DNA of 64,000 bases. Origin: Tolypeutes matacus. Its lineage: Eukaryota > Chordata > Mammalia > Cingulata > Chlamyphoridae. The notes below the pieces were generated by a model. It did not search any database, had not been told where the DNA came from, and worked only from the letters and a program-made list of their open reading frames with translations. The stretch spans positions 234,552 through 298,551 of the forward strand of contig JAKSZT010054577.1 in NCBI GenBank assembly GCA_026826555.1. The letters run 5' to 3'. Positions 24,180 to 40,113 of the stretch are shown piece after piece. The position numbers were made by a program, and so were the translations under genes. Every line of letters starts with the position of its first letter. The stretch's first letter is position 1.

Positions 24180-24805
24180 TGGGCCCAGGTTAGAGCTGTG
24201 TTGGACTCCCCACCGCCTCCCCCAGCGGCCCGGAGGCCTTTCCCGAGGGGTGTGGGTGCCCCGCAGAGGCGGGCGAGGCTGGCGGGGGAGCCCGGGCAGG
24301 CTTCGCGGAAGCGCCCCGAGCCTCTGGAAGCCGAGGCTGGTCTTCTCCCGGGTCAGGGCAAAGCAGACGCTCCAGCGGCTTCCACGGCTTCGTCTTCGCT
24401 GCTCGGCCCCGGGGCAGGCACCTCCTACCCCGGCGAGTCGCCGCAGCCGACCGCGTGCCCCCTCGGCTTCCCTTCCGAGCCGCCCCGACGGCTCCGCCCG
24501 CCGCGCCTCGAGCCTGCGCCCCCTCCTCAAGGGCCGAGCGCGCGCCCGGCGCCGCCCCCGCCCGGCTTCGAGCACCTGGCGGGCCGGGGGCGCGGGCACT
24601 CCCGGCCTGGCCGCTCCCTCGGCGTCCCGGGCCGGCCCTCGCGGGGCGGCTCCGAGAGCGCGAGCGGCCACGGCCGCCCGCCCGGGGCCTGCAGGGCCTC
24701 TGCCGGCACCGCCTTCCCGCCTTCCCGCCGCGGGCACGTCCGGGCACCTGCCCTGCTAGGCACGTGCTCTCGGCGCCAGAGCTCCTGCCCACGGCACGTC
24801 TAAGT
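24180..24805. promoter_or_regulatory. Orphan CpG island between convergent genes
   Basis: About 600 bases of very GC-rich, CpG-dense sequence lie between AT-rich flanks. The island is not at the 5' end of either neighbour: ZNF263 ends about 2.7 kb to the left and TIGD7 terminates about 0.6 kb to the right. Open frames of 169-211 codons exist on both strands (for example minus 24102-24737 and plus 24198-24803), rich in Pro, Arg, Ala and Gly with no recognisable domain. That is what GC-rich non-coding sequence also gives. I see no strong splice donor leaving the island. It could be the promoter of an unannotated non-coding RNA, a methylated 3' island, or the GC-rich 5' part of a retrocopy. Confidence 0.7.
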
Positions 24806-25239
24806 GTGCTTGGTTCCTATTCGTTTCCTTCTATTCAGCTCTGGATCTCCAACCCCAAGCTCAGTGCCTGGTACATACATGTAAAGGGAACAGTGATGTT
24901 TCCAGAATTAGTGAGTACTTTTGAGAATGATGGTCATTCTTATCTATTAAAAAAGGAGGGGTGGCTAATATGAGGACTAAATAAATACATGTATACAATC
25001 CTGTTTTATTAATTACACTCAATACATACTAACTTAATTATTAGTACCAAAGCATAAATTAAGACAAACAATAGAGTATAAAATTGTATTTACATGTAAT
25101 GTGCCTATTTTAAAAATATATGAAATATACCAAAATGTTGAGAGGCTATCATTAGGAAACAGAATTTGGGGTCCTTGTCTAAAATAGAAAAAAAAAATCG
25201 GAAATATTAAATATATGTATAAATTTAAAGAAACATAAA
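24806..25239. other. AT-rich spacer downstream of TIGD7
   Basis: 'cccaagctcagtgcctggta' near 24853-24873 looks like an L2/MIR tail. The remainder is very AT-rich and may include distal TIGD7 3' UTR on the minus strand. No gene is seen. Confidence 0.45.
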
Positions 25240-25245
25240 TTTATT
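25240..25245 (-). terminator. TIGD7: Probable TIGD7 polyadenylation signal
   Basis: Plus-strand TTTATT is AATAAA on the minus strand, about 140 bases past the TIGD7 stop codon. Several similar AT-rich alternatives lie further down (near 25008), so use of this one is inferred. Confidence 0.5.
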
Positions 25246-25386
25246 GTTTTCAAACTATATTTTACAATCAATATATAAATGATCTCTGATATACAACATG
25301 AGGTCAGTTGATAAAAATATTGACAATTCACAATAGGCCTACATTATATATTATCATATAAGTGCAGAAATCTTTAAATATTAAAT

Positions 25387-27048
25387 CTAATTACTAGAAC
25401 CAGAGGTTGAAGGCATGTTGAGGGAATCCTTAATATTATGAAGTCTAGGTTTCAAAAAGCTACCAAATTTAGAGTGGACTCTACTCTGAAACTGTTTCTT
25501 GATGACTTCTTGTTGCATCTCTTTCAGTGTGAAATGGAACCTTTGAAACTCAGGTGTGGCACCCACAAAATCAAGTAGGTAGTCCAAACTCTCTCTTACA
25601 GCAGATAATTTAACTTCAGAAGTCTGCTGATGTTCTTTATCTGCTCCTCTTCCTTGTAGAACAACTTCCTTTGTAATCCCACCTTTTGTTTTTGGGAGGC
25701 AGCCCTTTTCTTCAACATCTCCATTTAACCACACTCTATCAGCATCCAACTTAGTTTCCAACTCTCCACATTTCTCAAGAATTTCTCTATAATCCCCATC
25801 TTCTAAGCCTCGAGAGTCATATTCAGGTTCCTTTTTGTAAAGAAGATTTTCCCATGCATTTGCTATGGTTATTTGTTTTACTTCATCCCAACTCTTTGCC
25901 CAGTTAAAAACTGCACTTATTATGTTATAAGTTTTAATCTTGGAAATTCCTTTTTCTCCTCTGTCTTGCTCATCATCACTTTCTTCAAATATCACAAGAC
26001 TTTCTTCAAGTTGCTTCCACCTATAAAGCCGTTTACAGCTCAGGATCACACCTTGATTCATTGGTTGAATCAAGGAGGAGGTGTTATGGGGAAAGAACAT
26101 GCATTTTATTCGACCATCTTCACTGGTTAGTGATTCAGCAGAAGAGTGAGTAGGGGAATTGTCCAGAATTAACAATGCCCTGACTTCTTCTTCATGGAAT
26201 CTTAGAACATTGAGTTGAAAATGCCTGACCTCAGGAACAAAATTTTGAAAGAACCATTCTGAAAACAACTCTCTGGTGAACCAAACTTCTTTACTGGGTT
26301 TATATATCACAGGTAATGCACTTGTGTCCTCTTTCACACTTTTGGGCAGCTTTGATTTTCCAATAATGACTGACTTCAACTTATGAGTCCCATCTGCATT
26401 TGCACATAAAAGGGCAGACAGCTGCTCTTTGTTTATTTTCCTCCCCGGCATGCAGATATCTTCTCTGCTTGCCTGAGTGTTTTCTGGCATTGACTTCCAA
26501 AAGATGTCAGTCTCATCCCCACTGTACAGCTGAGCTAGACGCAGTTGCTCCTCTTTGACCATTATGGACAGTTTTTGTTGAAATGGCTCAATACTTTCTG
26601 AAGTTGAATTTAGGACTTGTTCTCCACATACTTTTCGGTTGCCAATCGCATGCCTATTTCGAAACCTAAAGAGCCAACCAGTACTAGCTTTGAAGTCTGT
26701 TCGTCCAAAACACTGTGCAAATTTCTCTGCAGCAGCCTGAAGCTCCACACCTCTGACAGGGACACCAGCTGAGCATTTCTGTTGGTACCACATGTAGACT
26801 GCGTCATCCACATCGCCATATTTAGCTCCCGTTGTCCTCTTTCTCTTCTCAGCCCCTACCAATGGCATGTCCTCCTTCAATACAAAATTCAAAATCAATT
26901 TCTTATTCTTTTTAATGTCATAAAATGTTGATTTACTGATTCCAAATTCATCCATTACACTTTTAAGAGATCGTCCAGCTTCAATTCTACTTAGGACCTT
27001 CATTTTTTCCTCCAAATTCAAAGTTGTATATTTCCCTCTCTTATTCAT
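25387..27048 (-). CDS. TIGD7: TIGD7: domesticated pogo/Tigger transposase-derived protein
   Basis: One intronless coding exon of 553 aa; human TIGD7 is 549 aa as I recall. The start MNKRGKYTTLNLEEKMKVL is chosen over an in-frame upstream Met at 27126 because the extra 26 residues are hydrophobic (MFVCLFVSIRAF) and follow a TTTG repeat; a good splice acceptor (T-rich tract then ATTAG) lies between them near 27098. Domains in order: psq/CENP-B-type helix-turn-helix (about 8-55), CENPB-type DNA-binding domain (about 75-145) and DDE transposase core (about 175-370). The acidic triad is D178 (GDET), D296 (LDNSPTH) and N331 (QPMNQG), so the third catalytic Asp is absent. The tail (400-553) is charged and ends STSGSSN. 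No terminal inverted repeats flank it. Family members are captured DNA-binding proteins, and nuclear action is expected. Target and function are not known to me. Confidence 0.96.
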   Translation of the reverse strand: MNKRGKYTTLNLEEKMKVLSRIEAGRSLKSVMDEFGISKSTFYDIKKNKKLILNFVLKEDMPLVGAEKRKRTTGAKYGDVDDAVYMWYQQKCSAGVPVRGVELQAAAEKFAQCFGRTDFKASTGWLFRFRNRHAIGNRKVCGEQVLNSTSESIEPFQQKLSIMVKEEQLRLAQLYSGDETDIFWKSMPENTQASREDICMPGRKINKEQLSALLCANADGTHKLKSVIIGKSKLPKSVKEDTSALPVIYKPSKEVWFTRELFSEWFFQNFVPEVRHFQLNVLRFHEEEVRALLILDNSPTHSSAESLTSEDGRIKCMFFPHNTSSLIQPMNQGVILSCKRLYRWKQLEESLVIFEESDDEQDRGEKGISKIKTYNIISAVFNWAKSWDEVKQITIANAWENLLYKKEPEYDSRGLEDGDYREILEKCGELETKLDADRVWLNGDVEEKGCLPKTKGGITKEVVLQGRGADKEHQQTSEVKLSAVRESLDYLLDFVGATPEFQRFHFTLKEMQQEVIKKQFQSRVHSKFGSFLKPRLHNIKDSLNMPSTSGSSN

Positions 27049-28655
27049 ATTGAATTTAATTTCAAGCAACCAACAGGAGAAAATAAAGGGAAAAGCTCTA
27101 ATCGAAACAAACAAACAAACAAACAAAAATAAACTAGCTCAAAGCTGCAGAAGGCACAAGCATTTGTAATGGAGAGTAATGGGCCAAAAGGGATAAAGGC
27201 TCATGAGTGAAGTGCTAGTGTAGAGGTGAAAGTCTTATAAACTCGGAAAGCTGCCACTGCCAAAAGTCCTGTCTGACTGTTGCTCCTGCAAGACATGAGT
27301 GTTTAGATGGAAACTTTCCTGCTCCTTCTCCTTTCCCTCATCAGAAACAGCAAAACCAGTCAGCAAGAAAAAGAATGCCTGCATAATCTCCTGAAGTCAA
27401 TACAGGAAAAGGGACAAAAGGAAGAGGAGAAGCATTGAGTGAAATGTGCCCACAAGAAGATCCAAGTGGGATAAGACTCAATAAAAAGTGCTTGAGAAGA
27501 AGGGAGTGTGAAACACTTCAAAAGTCAAGGACTGAGTAATCTTGTGAAGCAGAGATGCAGTGTAGCTTCTCCCCTTCCAAAATGACCTGATTTTACCTCA
27601 CTGAGAGAAAAGTGAACAGTGCTCATATTGCTCTGTAAGTAGTGCTCACTAGATATCAGCCCATCTGTTTGGAGTAAGACTCTTTGACATTGGGATATCC
27701 GGAGAGCTGGAATTCGGGAACAGTTGTATAGAATTTTGAGGTGAAGACAAAAATTAGGTTCTGTTGTCCATATAAATGAAATCCAACTTTTACTACACTC
27801 AATATAGCATTCTTAAAGTCTGAACTTTAACTTAAGTGGCTCTTATGTTTACCAAGGTAATCTGTAGATATGTAATTTTTTTTTGTCAATGGCACTTTTC
27901 CACTCTCAAGTCTTCTTCCTTGTGTACATCAGGTTTATTCTCAAGTGTTATTTATTTATTTTTTATTGAAATTGTTCCATATTTGGGATATTATCAAGTT
28001 TCAGAATCATGGCAATTCTTAGATGAGTGCAAAAGTTTTATAAGTATTTTCCCATAGTTAAAATATTAAAAAGATATCTTCTTTCACATGTTCTCTAAAT
28101 TTACAGTAGGGTATTAGTAACATTTCATATTTAAGACTTTGATTTCTCTTCAATGTAGATTTTGCTTAATTTGAATCAAGACAACTTTTCCAGTGCCTAA
28201 AAAAATTTAAAAGATTTCTCTGCTGGTCTTTCTGATAAATTATTTTCCACAAATCCTTCTATTGGCAAAGTTTTTCACAGCTCTGTGCCCTCAAATATTC
28301 CTTTCAGATCCTCCTGGTACGGCCCAATGCCATCCCAGGTCCTTAGAAATGTCCTACTCTAGATTAGTTTCATGGTTCTCATTCCAGTTATACAACCTCA
28401 TGGGAAGAAATAAAAACTGCCACTTTTATCCATTCCAGGTGCTAGGAAGAAAGAAAAGTATGTCAGAGAAATAAGGAAAATGATTGGTATTCGTTATTTT
28501 TACCTCTCCTTTAGATTGTAGCCTGACTGGCTTTCATTCATTCCCCAACTACATAAAATTCTCTCAAGTCTCTCATCTAGTAACTCAGAAGAGTCCAGAC
28601 CATTGGTTTTCCTCTAATATGCTGCAAGAAATTGATAGAGTTGCTGGTAACATAT
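27049..28655. other. TIGD7 5' intron region, no further gene seen
   Basis: A (TTTG)n run on the minus strand at 27104-27126 provides the pyrimidine tract of the likely TIGD7 acceptor (AG at 27099-27098). Beyond that I see only short unsupported ORFs (for example 27836-28057 and 28262-28474, both +). If the TIGD7 donor at 31350 is right, all of this is intron. Confidence 0.5.
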
Positions 28656-28659
28656 TATA

Positions 28660-29470
28660 GTGAGTATAACTAACACTGCTGATTTATAAATGTGATTTGT
28701 GGATGAAAGGGATAGTCTGTGGACATAAATGTCAATTGAAAAGAAGCTAGAGAATAATATAAGGAATGTATAACAATAATTTCAGTGGTGGATAAAGATT
28801 GTGGTTAATATAAATATAAGAATGTTATTACAAAGGGTTACGAATATAGTATTATATGGGAAAATTACAACGAATATAACTTATAGACAATAGTTATAGT
28901 AATATTGTAATATTTTGCAGCAATGGCAAAGAAGATATATCAATTCTAAGGGACGACAGGTGGATACAAGGGGTATGGGAATTTTTCCTTTTGGAGTAAT
29001 GAAAACACTCTAAAGTTGACTGAGGTGATGACAGCACAACTCTGTGATGAAAATGAGAGCCACTGAGTGTACATGTTGAATGGATTGTACAAAGTATGGG
29101 ACTGTATTACACAGTGAATCCTGTGGTGGAAGATCAACTGTAGTTAACAGAACATATATGAGAATGTTCTCTCATGAAGTATAAGAAATACATAATATTA
29201 ATACAGGGTGTTAATAATCAGGTGGGTTGGAAAATACACCAAATGTAAGATATAGGCATAGTTAGTAATACCTTGATGATGTTCTGTCATAGTTGGTAAC
29301 AAATGTTTCACAACAATGCAAGATGGAGGGTGGTGGGGTGAAGTATGGGAGTCTTGTATGATATGCATTGTTTGTTTTCTAAGTTCACAACTTTTACTAT
29401 ACACTTACTGTTTAGGTATGTATGTTCATGTATGAACAATATACTTCAATAAAATTTTATTAAAAAGAAA
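28660..29470 (+). mobile_element. L1 3' UTR remnants, sense
   Basis: The words 'ttttggagtaatgaaaacac', 'cagcacaactctgtgatgaa' and 'gagccactgagtgtacatgt' match the copy at 9330-9870. A second partial round ('cacagtgaatcctgtggtgg', 'gagaatgttctctcatgaag', 'ggtgttaataatcaggtggg') follows and ends 'ttcaataaaattttatt' plus A-rich tail. This suggests a tandem or duplicated 3' UTR rather than one simple copy. Confidence 0.7.
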
Positions 29471-31189
29471 GAAATGCCATCTTTGGGTTATGGAGTGCTA
29501 GGAGGATCATAAAAGAATATGATAGTAACTAGGGTATGGAGCCAAAGACAGTCTAGTACCAAGGAACTTTCTAAAGAGGGCAGCTAGAACTAACATAATT
29601 ACTAAGTGGTAACTATCATAAATGGAGGAAAAAGAATATTTTTTAGCCAATAGCAATGTTAGTAATCCAGCCAGTCACCCATCAAAAATATTAGTCTTTT
29701 ATGGCAGTTGTGTAGGTGTCTCAGAATAAATTCAATGTATTTGCCTTCTTTGTTTCCAAGCTGTACATTCATCATTTTCAAAATAGTGTTCAGGCAGGGG
29801 AAGATCAAATCAAAAGGAAAGACTCAGGTGACTTTTTTGACTCCACAGCAAGGGAAGGCAACTATGACAACAAAGTTCAAACAATGAATATCATCAGTGG
29901 CCCTCATTCCTACTCACTATTTGTGCCTTGCTTCCTGTTCTTTCTTCCAAGGGGTCTCTTTTCCCACTTTCTTCTCTGATCTCCTCTCAACCATCTCCCT
30001 ACCTATGAATAAGGCCTGCCAATGATTTCCAAGGGCACTGCTGACAGAACTTCATTTATCCAATTTACTAAGTTCTAATTATATGCCCACCGTTGGGCCA
30101 GGTGATGAGGATCTCACTGCACTATCCATTGGTTTTGAAAGACCAGGAACAATAATTATTTTAGAAGAAATTAAGTCTGACTGAGTTTCTAAGGAAATGA
30201 ACCTGCTTTGACACATATTCAAGTAACTTAGGCAAATGTTTATTATTTTTGCCTCTTTAATTCCCTTTCCTTCACTCAAAAAGAGTCAAGATCTATGCGT
30301 TAGAGGAGTGTAAGAACATTCTATCCAAAAGCAAAAATAGGGTAATGGCTTTGTACAGGCCTTCCATCTTTATTCTCACCTCAAAATTACCTCCAGATGA
30401 ACGAACTGCCCTACAAAGACGCTCCCTCAAAAGGTGGTCTGTGACCTACTCATACCCATTCTAGAGACACTCCACAATAAGATGCACATGAACTTATTTT
30501 CTAACTTTTTTATTTTTTTTCACTCTTCTCCTTAATGTAGCTCAACTTATTAAAAATGGACTATTGCTCTCACCCTCTAATCTTTCCTGCTTTCAAGCCT
30601 TTGCTCTCACCCTTCCCTCTGCCTGGAATGTGTCCCCACTCCCTGCTATGGGCAGAAATCCCTCAAAGTCTTTTATAATTTTCCCCAACCAAAAATCAAC
30701 TTTCATTTTCTTGGAGTTCTCAGTGTTCAGATTATGTTTTACCTTTTACTTCCTTGTGTTACTGATATTTGTGTCTCAGTTCTTTTACTCTTTTATTGAG
30801 ATCAGAGACCTTGTCCTATTCAAATCTTTAAATGTGGCTACATATAGTAGACGTAATAATAATTCCTTTACAGGAATTGGCTGACACCAAGGAAAAAAAC
30901 CGAGACCACCGACAACTGTAAATACTCAGATTCTTTTAAACACGATTCAGTTAATATTTAGCATTGCAGGAGATACAAGAGGAAACTAAGGTCTCTGTTC
31001 TCCAGGACAGCATACTAGATAGGGCACAGAAGCTGGAAAACCTAAATTTCTGTTTAGGATCTGCCACAGGTAAACTGTGTCCCGGAGCAAGCCATTTTCT
31101 AGATTTCGATTTCTCTGTCAAGGAAAAATAGAAGTGGAACCTAACTTACAGGTGAAAACCCACCTCACAAGAAAAACAAAAACAATAGC
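29471..31189. other. Intergenic/intronic, with L2 and MIR remnants
   Basis: 30560-30850 resembles an L2 3' region on the plus strand ('ttcaagcctttgctctcacc', 'ctctgcctggaatgtgtccc'). 31040-31150 resembles a diverged sense MIR ('ggatctgccacaggtaaact'). No gene is seen. Confidence 0.55.
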
Positions 31190-32215
31190 TGTGAGGGTCG
31201 CGCCAGGCGAACCAGAAAACTATGCCAAACCGCAAAGGGCCTGAGCGGGACAACACTGCCTATTACTCGAAGAGGCAGCGACGAGCCCGGCGCTGGCTGG
31301 GCAGCACCAAGGCCTGAGCAGAGCGCGCGCAGCGGGGCGGCGACCCTTACCGGGCGAGGCTGCCGGTGCGATCGACGCCGGGCGCCCGAAATCGACGCAG
31401 GAGCGACCTGGACGCGCGGCACCTCGCGGAGCGGGGGCCGAGACGGTGGCACCCACGCGATGAGCCGTTCCAGGGCTCCTGTAGGCTTCGGCGGGCCTGC
31501 GGACTCGGTGGCAATAACCTTTTAACTGCCTCCGGGGCTGAGCCGAGGCCGGCGCCCGGCCCCTTCGGAGCGGGAAGGGTCCGCGGACCACCGCCCGCCC
31601 ACCGGAGCCGAGCCCGCACAGCCGCAGGGCTGGCGTCGGCCGGGCGCGGCTGCGCGACGTCCGGGACACGTCACTTCCGCTTCCGGTTGGCACGCGGGCC
31701 GCTGCTCAGGAACGGCGGGCGTCCGGACCGTCTTGGGGCGAGCGAGAGGGTTGGCTTTTCCGGGCCTTCGAGGCTTCGCTCGCTGCCCCCGTCTCCGAGT
31801 GGCGCAGGCGGAGAGCTTCGCTCCTCAGAGCGGCAGGCTGGCAGGCGGCGACCTTGCGTTTGAGCCGGAGAAAGAGGGGGGCGACCTCCACGGAAGCCGA
31901 GCTTGGCCGGAGGTAACCAGGAAGCGGCTTTCCCTTTGGAATCGGCCCCACAGCCCCCTGAGGAACGCCGGCCGCTGCTTGACGGGCTGGGGGTGGAGGA
32001 GACGCAGCATTTTCTGTAGGCGGTGGCATCGTCGTTTCCGCCCCGGGGCGGGGCCGCCGTCGGGCTTCGGAAGCCACTTTTCGCAGATGCAACCCGCGGC
32101 GGCGGTTGAAGCTGACTAGTGGACTGTCCACGTGCGCAGCGCTAGCGGACACGTCTGACAGCGCTCCAGAGGCCGAATCCGAGGCGGGGCAGGCGGTAAT
32201 GTCTGTCGCCACCCC
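31190..32215. promoter_or_regulatory. Bidirectional CpG-island promoter of TIGD7 and ZNF75A
   Basis: A CpG-dense island lies between two genes transcribed away from each other. A tandem ETS-type pair (ACTTCCGC then TTCCGG, 31673-31686) lies in the middle, a typical core of bidirectional promoters. On the minus strand a consensus donor, CCCG|GTAAGGG, sits at 31351/31350 and would end a non-coding TIGD7 exon 1. On the plus strand GGAG|GTAACC at 31912/31913 could end the first ZNF75A non-coding exon. Open frames of 60-170 codons on both strands are explained by GC richness. Shared control of the two genes is inference. Confidence 0.8.
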
Positions 32216-33346
32216 CAGAGAACTTTCCCAGTTATGCTGACATCTCCACTAGCCGATGGTACCACGTATTTAACAGTAAATTCACCTTCGGAAATAACAG
32301 CTTCTTCAGATGCAAAAACAGGAAGTGTCCCTGTGCCTTCTAAGCAGTGGTGGGCAGCAAGGAGTGAGCCATTTCTTTGAATACCGGTGATATCCTGCAC
32401 AATATTTCAGTGTCCTTTCTGCTGGGTCATTTCAGGGAAAGTGGGGCTCCCAATGCTAAGTCTTGCTTAGAGGCTTAAGTTACCCCCAAGGAAATGAAGT
32501 CAGTGCAAGTGTCACGCTGTCTGAAGAAGCGGAATGTATCACAAACTCCTTTTTCTCTTTTTTTAACCACCTGACATTTGAAAATCTTATAATCAAAGGC
32601 CAGCTGTAACTTTTTTTTTCCAGGTTCAGGTAAAGAAAAATAAAATTTAGGTGTAAATCTTCTGCACAGTGCCCTTTCTAAATATTACAAAGAAGTGCCA
32701 AAGAATGATGAACATTTAATTGCCTCGGTGGGGAACACTTTCTGAGAAGGCTTCTTTTTCTCTAATTTTTTTCTATTCTGGTCTCACTGTTTCAGCTCTT
32801 TTGCCAGCATTCATTCAATGGACAGGAGAATATCAAATGTTCCACAAAGGGAAGGTTTCCATCTTCACAAGAGGATGAAGAGTTGTAGAAGTTGTTTCCT
32901 CATCTGACTAAAGACAGAAGATTGTGATGATCTGTTAAAATTTAAGAGAAACTGAGAATTTTGACCTAATTTTACTTCTTCCTAATTTTCGCATGGCATT
33001 AGGAAGATGAGATAGGAAGTTCATAAGCCTTTGGATAATTCCAAAATGCCTTTCAGCCAATGGGTGGCAATTTTCACACCCACCAACCTTTTCTGAACTG
33101 TTAAAAGGCAAAGTTATAGATTGGCATTTATCTTCATTGTGCTTTCCTTGTGTAACAAAAGGAGAGAAACTTAGGTCCTGAAGTAATCTATCAACACAAG
33201 TTTCCTAATATTTGGCAGTTGATTTTTAAAGGGGAAGGGAGACAGGATCTTTTCTGTTCATTTTTCTCTGATAAGTAACTAGAAGTAAGAGTCAGGTGAT
33301 TTTCTTATTGATGTGTCATTTTTTTTTCTGCCCTCCGTGCCCTTAG
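32216..33346. other. First intron of ZNF75A (presumed)
   Basis: No coding exon is recognised here. The region ends in a good acceptor, 'ctgccctccgtgcccttag' with AG at 33345-33346, giving about 108 bases of 5' UTR before the ZNF75A start. Confidence 0.5.
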
Positions 33347-33454
33347 GAAGAAGATCCTCTTACTGATTTTGTACCAGACCAGACAGGGCCTCAGTTGTCA
33401 AAGGTGCTGCCAGGAGGGTGTTACACATAGGAGTAAACCTGTTCCTAGGGCAGA

Positions 33455-40113
<6,659 letters not shown>

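Noticed and set aside
24102..24803. Open frames of about 170-210 codons in the orphan CpG island as protein-coding genes
   Set aside because: Frames are open on both strands at once, with low-complexity composition and no recognisable domain; the island itself is reported instead.
27049..27126. 26-residue N-terminal extension of TIGD7
   Set aside because: It encodes a hydrophobic run from a TTTG repeat, and a splice acceptor falls within it. The start at 27048 matches the family.
31706..32212. 168-codon minus-strand ORF in the bidirectional CpG island
   Set aside because: Same GC effect; it overlaps the presumed first exon region of ZNF75A and shows no domain.
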